From an uncultured Alphaproteobacteria bacterium (GTDB lineage Bacteria; Pseudomonadota; Alphaproteobacteria; Rs-D84), in NCBI GenBank assembly GCA_905234465.1, contig CAJOHU010000005.1:1-44129 (forward strand): a DNA stretch of 44,129 nt, written 5' to 3'. The number at the start of each line of letters is the position of its first letter. Within the stretch, counting starts at the first letter, position 1. A model generated the notes under the pieces. It had not been told where the DNA came from. It did no database searches and worked only from the letters and a program-made list of their open reading frames with translations. A program made the position numbers and the translations under genes. Below are positions 1 through 8,070 of this stretch, in pieces.

Positions 1-74
1 CTGGAATTATCCGCAAATACCGCAGACGCCGCAAAAATTGCGGTCATCGCGATAAATATGCGTTTGATACTCAT
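1..74 (-). CDS. secreted protein, N-terminal fragment (cut by window edge)
   Basis: Only the first 24 or so codons are in the window. They read as a signal peptide beginning MSIKRIFIA and ending in an AxA-type cleavage site (VFA) before DNS. The same signal peptide, with a few substitutions, starts the complete gene at 42883-44055, so this is a paralogue. The upstream 60 bases are also nearly identical to those of the other copy, including the AAGGGAA-type ribosome binding site and the palindrome. Product: a secreted or surface protein of unknown role. The body of the protein is outside the window. Confidence 0.75.
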   Translation of the reverse strand, partial: MSIKRIFIAMTAIFAASAVFADNS

Positions 75-103
75 CTGATACTTCCCTTTCCCTTAATTTC
101 CAA

Positions 104-137
104 TGATTACAGTATAACAAAAAGGTACCTTTTTGTT
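104..137 (-). promoter_or_regulatory. promoter with 22-bp palindromic candidate operator
   Basis: On the minus strand a -10 box TATACT lies at 116-111. It is directly preceded by a perfect 22-bp palindrome (116-137) with half-site AACAAAAAGGT. The palindrome fills the place where the -35/-10 spacer should be, and no good -35 hexamer lies beyond it, so expression may need a regulator bound to the palindrome. The same arrangement is present at 44092-44118 before the paralogous gene. The regulator is not identifiable from this window. Confidence 0.55.
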
Positions 138-365
138 CGTTCGTGTTTTGGTCAAAAATGGGCAAACATAAAAAGTGGCTGCATGCCACGGAATCCGTGG
201 TGTTGCGGGAAAAATAAAAAAAATTAAAAAAAGTGTAAAAAAAGGGTGGACAAAAAGGTACCTTTTTGTTCCACTCAAATGCGCGGAAATACTAACTATC
301 AACATTCATTGATTTATTTTTGAATAGATTTATGTTTCTTTTGTGAACGGGCGGGGAATTACCCC
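138..365. other. intergenic stretch with hairpin and A-rich tract
   Basis: I see no gene here. It holds a short hairpin at 186-200 (CCACGGA, one-base loop, TCCGTGG), an A-rich tract at 210-243, and a second copy of the palindrome at 250-269. The rest has no recognisable feature. Confidence 0.5.
250..269. repeat. second copy of the AAAAAGGTACCTTTTT palindrome
   Basis: This is a perfect 20-bp palindrome with the same core as the copies at 116-137 and 44097-44118. Here the flanks GTGG and CCAC extend the symmetry with one bulged base. Two copies 113 bp apart could let a regulator bind cooperatively; that is inference. Confidence 0.6.
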
Positions 366-393
366 TTGCTTTTTGACCAAGATACAATATAAT
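366..393 (+). promoter_or_regulatory. promoter of tRNA-Arg
   Basis: TTGCTT (366-371) and TATAAT (388-393) are spaced 16 bases apart, with a predicted start near 400, just before the tRNA at 407. Confidence 0.6.
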
Positions 394-406
394 AAGACCG
401 GCGTTC

Positions 407-483
407 GCACCCGTGGCTTAACTGGATAGAGCACCGCCCTCCGAAGGCGGGGATTGCGCGTTCGAATCGCGCCGGGTGCGCCA
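407..483 (+). tRNA. tRNA-Arg (anticodon CCG)
   Basis: The acceptor strands GCACCCG and CGGGTGC pair, the anticodon stem CCGCC/GGCGG encloses the loop CTCCGAA with anticodon CCG at 441-443, the T-loop is TTCGAAT, and CCA is encoded at 481-483. The last 14 bases of this tRNA are duplicated at 633-646 as part of the repeat that follows. Confidence 0.93.
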
Positions 484-714
484 ATTTATATAAATTGGCA
501 CAACGTGACGGTTTATATAAATTGTGGTAGCCCCGCGATTTGAACGCGCAGCGCGTGCGACACGATAGTTGGCAAGAACAAGCGCAAAGCGCGCGGTTCG
601 CGCCTTACGTGTGGTGAGCATAGCGAACTATCCGCCGGGTGCGCCAATTTATATAAATTGGCACAACGTGACGGTTTATATAAATTGTGGTAGCCCCGCG
701 ATTTGAACGCGCAG
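470..714 (+). repeat. tRNA-tail modular repeat: 82-bp direct repeats around an 81-bp core
   Basis: Bases 470-551 and 633-714 are identical (82 bp, offset 163). Each copy contains the 3' end of tRNA-Arg with CCA, an 18-bp palindrome (481-498 and 644-661, half CCAATTTAT), a second TTTATATAAATT segment, and, on the opposite strand, a T-arm-like tail with T-loop TTCAAAT ending in CCA. The unique core 552-632 contains GACACGATAGTTG and further GC-rich short repeats. A very similar layout occurs near tRNA-His at 21360-21608, also with 82-bp repeats, and the cores share sequence. No reading frame here looks like a gene. It could be a non-autonomous mobile element, the trace of recombination at tRNA ends, or a local tandem duplication. 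Confidence 0.7.
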
Positions 715-727
715 TTCTTTAATAAAA

Positions 728-1171
728 ATGAAAAAGTTTATTGCTTTATCTTCTCTGATTTTTATGACCGCATGCAACAGCGTGTATATCAAACCGGAAA
801 CGATGACGCCTGGCAGCAAGGTTTATGCGCAACGTGGCGGATTTACAATGACACGTGGCATAAAAGAACAATTAGAAAATCACGGTTTTAGCGTCACAGT
901 TGGAAAATTAAAGGGTGAATCGTCCGTAGATGTTGATAAAATTGAAATGCCAAAGGACGCAAATTATATCGTTCGTGTATCTGAGTATGAAGAATCCTTC
1001 ATGCCGTGGTGGTGTCTGTTCAACGGGTTTTGGTGGTGGCGTTTCAGTGTTTCCATCGCAGACCAGAAAACTGGCGAAGAAATTTTGTCTTGGCGTGGTC
1101 GCGGATGTCAGAACAGTTCGTTGCGTAAACTGGACAGGTTTCTGGATGAATTGGAAATGAAAGGTAATTAA
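728..1171 (+). CDS. putative lipoprotein
   Basis: A 147-residue protein with a short signal peptide ending in a lipobox-like MTAC, placing the lipidated cysteine at residue 16; it should be exported and anchored in a membrane. The mature part has a Trp-rich stretch near residues 98-108 (PWWCLF...WWWRF) and no domain I recognise. The ATG at 728 has no clear Shine-Dalgarno sequence and lies 13 bp after the tRNA-tail repeat, so the repeat may supply its promoter. An overlapping frame opening at 703 is a shadow. Function unknown; the coding call rests on the signal peptide and intact frame. Confidence 0.75.
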   Translation: MKKFIALSSLIFMTACNSVYIKPETMTPGSKVYAQRGGFTMTRGIKEQLENHGFSVTVGKLKGESSVDVDKIEMPKDANYIVRVSEYEESFMPWWCLFNGFWWWRFSVSIADQKTGEEILSWRGRGCQNSSLRKLDRFLDELEMKGN

Positions 1172-1306
1172 AATTAATTTAGAATGATGAATGGGTTAAT
1201 TTCGCATACAAATCATATAATCTTTTCTTATTTATACTTGTTATAAACGCGAATTTATGATAACATATTGGACGTAGTTATTAAATAGACACAAAGGAGT
1301 ATCATT

Positions 1307-1621
1307 ATGACGAACAAAGAGTTTATTATTAAGCTGCGCGACGCCAGAAATAAACTACTTGGACGAACAAAACTTATTGAACAGTTTGAGGCCGCACACC
1401 GTATTGTTATCAAGGCAATTAGCAAGCTGCCACGTGGCGAGTTTAGTACCAAAATGCACAAGGCATACGATGATGTTTTTGAAACGGTCTATTACAAGGA
1501 TGAATATGGAGACATCCAATCCGAAAGCGGATTCAACCAGTATGAAGCCAGAAGAAAAACGTTAAAAAAGAAAATAGAAGCAATGCAACAGATTATGCAG
1601 CAATTGGAGTTAAACAGATAA
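1307..1621 (+). CDS. small hypothetical protein, helical
   Basis: A 104-residue, highly charged protein with no signal peptide or membrane segment. It is preceded by a good ribosome binding site (AAAGGAG at 1293-1299, about 7 bases before ATG) and followed by a rho-independent terminator at 1627, so it is a real single-gene unit. The C-terminal 30 residues (KKKIEAMQQIMQQLEL) look like a coiled coil. I do not recognise the family. Confidence 0.7.
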   Translation: MTNKEFIIKLRDARNKLLGRTKLIEQFEAAHRIVIKAISKLPRGEFSTKMHKAYDDVFETVYYKDEYGDIQSESGFNQYEARRKTLKKKIEAMQQIMQQLELNR

Positions 1622-1626
1622 AATAA

Positions 1627-1649
1627 ACGGCGCATTTGGCGCCGTTTTT
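1627..1649. terminator. bidirectional rho-independent terminator
   Basis: Stem ACGGCGC/GCGCCGT with a 5-base loop and a T run on the plus strand, and an A-rich flank serving the minus strand. It separates the convergent 1307 gene and rubrerythrin. Confidence 0.8.
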
Positions 1650-1665
1650 ATTGATTTTATACATC

Positions 1666-2289
1666 TTATTCGTCAATGTTCGCGTATTCGCAAAACCCTT
1701 CGTTCGTGTCGCAACGGGAAATTGTGCCTTCGCTAATAAAATACCCCTGGGGATGCAGGCACGCCGGGCATACCGTTGGTGCCTCGGTTCCAATGTGCCA
1801 CATACCGCAATTTGTGCAACGCCACATAACAATTTTATCTTGTTTGAACAGTGTCCCATTTTCAATCGCATCAATCAGTGCGCGATACCGTGATTCATGA
1901 TACCGTTCTGCATATCCAATGTTCCGTAATACAGACGCAATGGAATCAAACCCTTCTTCCGCCGCAATTTGTGCAAAACGCGGATACATATTGGTATTTT
2001 CTTCGTGTTCGCCATATGCCGCCGCCTGAAGATTTTCTAATGTGGTACCAATTTTCCCCGCTGGGAAAGACGCAGTTATTTCCAATTCACCACCTTCCAA
2101 AAACTTAAATAAACGTGACGCATGTTCGCGTTCTTGTTCTGCAGTTTCGGCAAATATTTTTCCGATTGCTTGATACCCTTCATCTTTGGCCTTGGACGCA
2201 AAGAAAGAATAACGGTTGCGTGCCTGGGATTCCCCGGCAAACGCAATTAACAGATTTTTTTCGGTTCGGGTGCCTTTTAATGATTTCAT
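1666..2289 (-). CDS. rubrerythrin
   Basis: A 207-residue rubrerythrin, a cytosolic non-haem iron peroxidase that reduces hydrogen peroxide with electrons from rubredoxin or NAD(P)H systems. The N-terminal ferritin-like domain carries the diiron ligands (E20, E53-R-E-H56, E94, E97, E128-R-Y-H131). The C-terminal rubredoxin domain has Cys158-x2-Cys161 and Cys174-x2-Cys177. I chose the ATG at 2289 because AAGGAGA lies just upstream; the frame extends 20 codons further but overlaps the promoter. A tail of about 25 residues with two more cysteines (193, 200) follows the rubredoxin domain and is unusual. It implies an anaerobic or microaerophilic life style. Confidence 0.93.
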   Translation of the reverse strand: MKSLKGTRTEKNLLIAFAGESQARNRYSFFASKAKDEGYQAIGKIFAETAEQEREHASRLFKFLEGGELEITASFPAGKIGTTLENLQAAAYGEHEENTNMYPRFAQIAAEEGFDSIASVLRNIGYAERYHESRYRALIDAIENGTLFKQDKIVMWRCTNCGMWHIGTEAPTVCPACLHPQGYFISEGTISRCDTNEGFCEYANIDE

Positions 2290-2312
2290 ATTTTTCTCCT
2301 TGTGATTAAAAC

Positions 2313-2349
2313 TTGGTAATATCATACCAACCTTGATATAAAAAATCAA
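2313..2349 (-). promoter_or_regulatory. rubrerythrin promoter with inverted-repeat operator
   Basis: On the minus strand, TTGATT (2349-2344), a 17-base spacer and TATGAT (2326-2321) form a good promoter. A dyad TTGGTA-N6-TACCAA (2313-2330) covers the -10 box, the usual place for a repressor. A peroxide- or redox-responsive regulator is a reasonable guess given the gene, but none is encoded next to it. Confidence 0.6.
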
Positions 2350-2354
2350 AACAA

Positions 2355-4143
<1,789 letters not shown>

Positions 4144-4191
4144 TTTGAACGACATTAACCGGTTCTTTTTTTGCTATTATAACTTAAAAAC

Positions 4192-4219
4192 TTGCAATTT
4201 CCAGTATAAAGATTATAAT
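4192..4219 (+). promoter_or_regulatory. promoter of permuted tmRNA
   Basis: TTGCAA (4192-4197), 16-base spacer, TATAAT (4214-4219); predicted start near 4226, just before the acceptor piece of tmRNA. Confidence 0.7.
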
Positions 4220-4225
4220 CAATCC

Positions 4226-4545
4226 GTCACAAGTGTGATGATGATTCTGAACCCGTTGTGGAATAGTCGTTTTGGACCCGGGGGCGGTACCCGGCACCTC
4301 CACCAATAAAAATTCACGGGGGTGTATCAGTTTCGACAGACGAAATAAAGACAAATGGCTGAATCCGACGCGGTGTCGTTAAAAACCAATAAAAAAATGA
4401 ATGCGAACGATAATGTTCGTCTTGCAATGGCTGCCTAAGAATTAGGTTGGATATAATTGGCGATTGTTGATTATATCCGTTTGGCTTTTTGCGGGGCATG
4501 CCGGGTGCCTGGCACCAGAAACCCGGCAAACAGAAAATGTAAACA
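4226..4545 (+). ncRNA. ssrA: circularly permuted two-piece tmRNA
   Basis: The 3' acceptor piece comes first and ends CACCTCC-A-CCA (4295-4305), preceded by a T-arm with stem CCGGG/CCCGG. After a 12-base internal spacer the coding piece begins GGGGGTG (4318-4324), which pairs fully (one G-U) with CACCTCC. The tag codons run from GCG 4403 to TAA 4436-4438 and encode ANDNVRLAMAA, an alphaproteobacterial-type degradation tag. A hairpin region (CCGGGT...ACCCGG) follows. tmRNA frees stalled ribosomes and tags the unfinished protein. Permuted genes are known in alphaproteobacteria and a few other groups. The outer ends are approximate. Confidence 0.92.
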
Positions 4546-4565
4546 GGAACAAAAGGGTAATAAAA

Positions 4566-4793
4566 ATGTTAGGAAAAATTAAAAAAGTGTTTTTTGGTGG
4601 TATGTTTGGATTATTATATATTTCTTTCGTGGCTCAGTTGATTTATGTGCTGGGGTGGGTTGCCGTCACCGAAGGAAAATTTGCGTTTTTGGGGCTGTTG
4701 GCGTTGGAATGGTTGGTTATCATTGCGGCACGCTATTTGTCAAAACGTTCTGGCGGGGCCGCACAACACGGCTTTAATGGTCATCGCCGTTAA
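4566..4793 (+). CDS. small inner-membrane protein
   Basis: A 75-residue protein with two predicted membrane helices (about residues 9-33 and 39-56) and a basic C-terminal tail (SKRSGG...NGHRR). ATG 4566 follows AAAAGGG at a good distance; the longer frame from 4464 runs back into tmRNA and is rejected. I do not recognise the family. It may be transcribed by read-through from the tmRNA promoter, and it ends before the terminator at 4817. Confidence 0.65.
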   Translation: MLGKIKKVFFGGMFGLLYISFVAQLIYVLGWVAVTEGKFAFLGLLALEWLVIIAARYLSKRSGGAAQHGFNGHRR

Positions 4794-4816
4794 AATGCCA
4801 ATTCAGACAAAATTCA

Positions 4817-4844
4817 AAAAAACCCCGTTTCTTGGGGGTTTTTT
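4817..4844 (+). terminator. rho-independent terminator
   Basis: AAAACCCC and GGGGGTTTTTT form a stem with a short loop and a T run, ending the tmRNA/small membrane protein unit just before the lon promoter. Confidence 0.75.
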
Positions 4845-4851
4845 ATTAATC

Positions 4852-4879
4852 TTGAAAAGTCGTAAAAATAGTTTATATT
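4852..4879 (+). promoter_or_regulatory. lon promoter (predicted near-leaderless)
   Basis: TTGAAA (4852-4857), 16-base spacer, TATATT (4874-4879). The expected start, around 4886, is about three bases before the lon ATG and there is no Shine-Dalgarno sequence. Confidence 0.5.
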
Positions 4880-4888
4880 TATGTTGCT

Positions 4889-6646
4889 ATGAAAGAATTT
4901 ATTTTTCCTTGTCGTGACACTGTTGTTCATCCTGGGATGACTTTGCCACTGTATGTTGATAACCCAATTTCTATCGCCTGCATAGAAAGCGCGGTTCCCA
5001 ATGGTGGACGATTGGTATTGGCGCCGCAGCACAGTACTGCGTACCCAACAGATGTCGCCGATATATATAATTACGGCACAATCTGCAATATCGCCCAGGT
5101 TTTACATATGCCCGATGGCGCACTTAATATTGTTGTACAATCTACGGATGTAGTAAAAATCACCGACATCTGTGTCAACAATGGCGTATTTTCCGGGGAT
5201 ATTGAGTGTATTCCGATGATGGACGATATGTCAGATGAAAAGACAATTATTCTGCGCGATAAAATATTCGCCACTATCCAAGCAATGTCACTGTTTAGAA
5301 AATTCAAGGTTGATAAACTGCGCAGCGTAATTCAAAACTATCCATTGCCGGCATTTGTTGATTCTGTTATTCAAAGCGCAGAAATGGATACTGATAGTGC
5401 GGTCAATGTTTTGATAACACCATCTTGGTACGAAAAAATGATTATATTATTGGAAAAAGTACGCGTCATATATGAAACCGCCAAGGTGGAAGACAGTATC
5501 AATCGCCGCATCAGCACCCAAATGGAACAAGGGCGTCGTGACGCAATTTTACAAGAAAAAATGCGCGCAATTCAAAAAGAAATGGGCGAAGATGACGAAG
5601 AAGCAGATTCTGTCAGTATGCGCAAGAAAATTGAACAATCGCCTATGCCAGACGAAGTGAAAGAAAAAGCAATATCTGAATGGAAGCGCATGCGCAATAT
5701 GTCGCCTATGTCAAACGAAGGTGGGCTAATTAAAACATATCTTGAAGAATTGTTGGCGATGCCGTGGGGAAAATCTGACAGTGGCGATATAGATTTAAAT
5801 GTGGCAAGAAAAATTCTGGACGCAGAACATTCGGGAATGCGCCCAATCAAAGAACGCATTCTGGAACACATTGCCGTAATGAAAAAGACCGGTTCTGTTA
5901 AGGGCAGTATACTGTGCCTGGTTGGGGCGCCGGGTGTCGGTAAGACATCACTGTGCAAATCAATCGCCAATGCGTTGGGACGTAAATATCATCGTATATC
6001 ATTGGGTGGTGTTTCGGATGAAGCGCATTTTCGCGGTCACCGCAAAACATACATTGGTTCTCAGCCAGGACGGATTATGGATGCGCTAAAACGCGCAAAG
6101 TCAAATAACCCGGTTATCGTATTAGATGAAATTGATAAAATGGGGCGCGATTGGCGCGGCGACCCAGAATCTGCATTATTGGAAGTTCTGGATCCGGAAC
6201 AAAATCATGCGTTTCGTGACCATTATTTGGAAGTTGACTTTGATTTATCCAATGTCATGTTTATTGCAACCGCAAACAGTTTGAATATGTCGGGCGCATT
6301 AAAAGACCGTATGGAAATTATTGAAATTCCGGGATACAGCGAAGATGAAAAGGTTCAAATTGCACGCGAACATTTGATTGCACGCGCGGCGGCGGATACG
6401 GGTTGGGATGTCGCAAAAATCAATATTTCTGATGATGCAATACGCCATGTAATCCGCAAATATACCGCGGAATCAGGCGTGCGACAACTGCAGCGCGAAT
6501 TGACCGCCATTCTGCGGCGTCGGTTATTAGAAAACAATGGCGAAGACACACCAACAGAATTTACCATACAAAAAATTGATGAATTGTTATCAATTCAACA
6601 ATCTGCGGGATTTTCAAAACGAATTGGATTCGGCGTTGGTTTATAA
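4889..6646 (+). CDS. lon: Lon-like AAA+ protein lacking the protease domain
   Basis: A 585-residue protein, about 200 residues shorter than ordinary Lon. Residues 1-190 match the substrate-binding N domain (CRDTVVHPGMTLPLYV near the start), 190-250 form the coiled-coil linker, and the AAA+ module is complete: Walker A GAPGVGKT 346-353, Walker B VLDEID 411-416, sensor-1 TAN 461-463, and the alpha-helical subdomain with GVRQLQRE. The protein ends KRIGFGVGL, which is where the protease domain normally begins; the catalytic Ser-Lys dyad is absent. The next gene starts 12 bases later with its own ribosome binding site, so no downstream fragment remains in any frame. It may act as an unfoldase or chaperone, or pass substrates to another peptidase. 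Confidence 0.93.
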   Translation: MKEFIFPCRDTVVHPGMTLPLYVDNPISIACIESAVPNGGRLVLAPQHSTAYPTDVADIYNYGTICNIAQVLHMPDGALNIVVQSTDVVKITDICVNNGVFSGDIECIPMMDDMSDEKTIILRDKIFATIQAMSLFRKFKVDKLRSVIQNYPLPAFVDSVIQSAEMDTDSAVNVLITPSWYEKMIILLEKVRVIYETAKVEDSINRRISTQMEQGRRDAILQEKMRAIQKEMGEDDEEADSVSMRKKIEQSPMPDEVKEKAISEWKRMRNMSPMSNEGGLIKTYLEELLAMPWGKSDSGDIDLNVARKILDAEHSGMRPIKERILEHIAVMKKTGSVKGSILCLVGAPGVGKTSLCKSIANALGRKYHRISLGGVSDEAHFRGHRKTYIGSQPGRIMDALKRAKSNNPVIVLDEIDKMGRDWRGDPESALLEVLDPEQNHAFRDHYLEVDFDLSNVMFIATANSLNMSGALKDRMEIIEIPGYSEDEKVQIAREHLIARAAADTGWDVAKINISDDAIRHVIRKYTAESGVRQLQRELTAILRRRLLENNGEDTPTEFTIQKIDELLSIQQSAGFSKRIGFGVGL

Positions 6647-6658
6647 CAAGGAAACACT

Positions 6659-7201
6659 ATGATTTTTATTATAAATACTTCGGGGGCGGGATTGGAATTT
6701 GTGTTGGACGATAAACACAAATCTGTTGTGGTGGAAAAACAATCTGTTGCCCTGCCCGTGGCGGCGGAAGAATTTTTGACAGAATGTGGGGCAAAATGGT
6801 CTGATTTAACCGCGATTGGTGTTGTCGTTGGTCCGGGCAGTTTTACCGGCATTCGCATGGGCATTGCATATGCCAAGGGTTTAGCATTGGGATTAAATAT
6901 TCCGGTTGTTGGCATAAACGCATTTGAATTATATTTGGCTGCAACGCCCGATGCATTTGTTGCCATAGATTCCGGACGTGGTGATTTCTTTGTGGCATCC
7001 GCGCTACACGCGCCCTGCACAATGAGCATTGAAGAAGTAGAACCCGAGCAAATGAAATGTCCGCACACGGTTGGACATAAAACTTTTGATTTATTATTGG
7101 CACCAGCGATTGTCGCCGATAAAATCGCACGCGGCAATGTGGAACCCGTGGTACCAATGTATCTGCGGCCCAGTTATGCAGAAACCAATAAAAGGAATTA
7201 G
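6659..7201 (+). CDS. tsaB: tRNA threonylcarbamoyladenosine biosynthesis protein TsaB
   Basis: A 180-residue member of the ASKHA fold. With TsaD and TsaE it forms the complex that places threonylcarbamoyl on A37 of ANN-reading tRNAs. The signature VGPGSFTGIRMG (57-68) is intact, and the N-terminal strand IFIINTSG matches the family. It is shorter than the usual 220-230 residues, with a reduced C-terminal lobe. AAGGAAA lies before the ATG, 12 bases after lon. It is followed one base later by a hypothetical gene and then rimI, the common tsaB-rimI cluster with one gene inserted. Confidence 0.9.
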   Translation: MIFIINTSGAGLEFVLDDKHKSVVVEKQSVALPVAAEEFLTECGAKWSDLTAIGVVVGPGSFTGIRMGIAYAKGLALGLNIPVVGINAFELYLAATPDAFVAIDSGRGDFFVASALHAPCTMSIEEVEPEQMKCPHTVGHKTFDLLLAPAIVADKIARGNVEPVVPMYLRPSYAETNKRN

Positions 7202-7202
7202 T

Positions 7203-7682
7203 ATGCCACATAAATTAATGCAAAGAAAAAATAGCAATATAAAAAAAATACGCAGCAAGAAAGATCTACAGGAACTTTCTAAATCTTATAGCAACCGCGG
7301 TATACGGTATTTGCAAACGGGTTTAGTGTATATCGGTGTGAATAATTGCCCGGAATTTATACCAAACACAAGAACAAAGATACGAAAATATTTGGGATTA
7401 AACCCTGTTGTACACTATGATACTTTTTTGTTATTGCCGTCTTTGCCGTTTTTATTCGGGGTTTATTCGTATATATATTTTCTGAAAACTCATGATGACT
7501 TTGTCATAGAAAGTGAAGTGCGTGATATGGAAAAACCCATTGTGTCGTTAAGTTCAAAATTCAAATTTTGCGGTCTGACTGTGCGCCGTGGTTCAAAAAT
7601 GATATACCACGAAAAAAACACATACTTTGCCAAAGATATTTACATACACCTTAATAAAATGTTTGCGGAACAACAACGATAA
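7203..7682 (+). CDS. hypothetical protein between tsaB and rimI
   Basis: A 159-residue basic protein. The N-terminal 40 residues are rich in Lys and Arg, one hydrophobic stretch (about 75-95, FLLLPSLPFLFGVYSYIYFL) may be a membrane segment, and the rest is soluble. ATG 7203 begins one base after the tsaB stop, and AAAAGGAA at the end of tsaB serves as ribosome binding site. I do not recognise the family. Its codon composition is more AT-rich than that of its neighbours, which may mean a recent arrival. Confidence 0.65.
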   Translation: MPHKLMQRKNSNIKKIRSKKDLQELSKSYSNRGIRYLQTGLVYIGVNNCPEFIPNTRTKIRKYLGLNPVVHYDTFLLLPSLPFLFGVYSYIYFLKTHDDFVIESEVRDMEKPIVSLSSKFKFCGLTVRRGSKMIYHEKNTYFAKDIYIHLNKMFAEQQR

Positions 7683-7683
7683 T

Positions 7684-8070
7684 ATGTTCAATACTATCGC
7701 CAATCTTCATAAACTCTGTTTCCCGCATCGCCCGTGGGGTGCGAACGAATTTCGTGATTTAAAAAAATCTGGGTGTGAAATTGTGGCATCTGAAAATGGT
7801 TTCATCGTGTGGCGCGCTGTATGTGACGAAGCCGAAATTATAACCATTGGCGTTCATCCATATGCGCGCGGTGCGGGGATTGCAATCGCCATGATCGGCA
7901 TCGCGGAAAACGAAGTAAAAAAAACGGGGGCTAAAAAAATATTTTTGGAAGTATCCGCAGAAAATTTACCGGCAATAAACCTTTATAAAAAATGCGGATT
8001 TGTTCAAAATGGATTGCGCCCGAAATACTATGACGGCGTTGATGCGATTTTAATGCAAAAAGAGATTTAA
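7684..8070 (+). CDS. rimI: ribosomal-protein-alanine N-acetyltransferase-like (RimI)
   Basis: A 128-residue GNAT acetyltransferase. Motif A is visible as VHPYARGAGIAIAMI (about 58-72), the acetyl-CoA pyrophosphate loop. Motif B is LEVSAENLPAINLYKKCGF, where the Asn and Tyr near the catalytic tyrosine match RimI. RimI acetylates the N-terminal alanine of bS18; linkage with tsaB supports the name. The ATG at 7684 lies one base after the preceding gene, with no strong ribosome binding site, so coupling is likely. The stop overlaps the stop of the convergent helicase gene (TTAA). Confidence 0.85.
   Translation: MFNTIANLHKLCFPHRPWGANEFRDLKKSGCEIVASENGFIVWRAVCDEAEIITIGVHPYARGAGIAIAMIGIAENEVKKTGAKKIFLEVSAENLPAINLYKKCGFVQNGLRPKYYDGVDAILMQKEI

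Noticed and set aside
418..621. 67-codon minus-strand frame over tRNA-Arg and the repeat
   Set aside because: It reads antisense through a tRNA and repeat DNA and has no initiation signal.
4464..4565. N-terminal extension of the small membrane protein
   Set aside because: It lies within the tmRNA coding piece and has no ribosome binding site.
6600..6700. Frameshift hiding the Lon protease domain
   Set aside because: The bases after the stop are the ribosome binding site and start of tsaB; no frame encodes protease-domain sequence.
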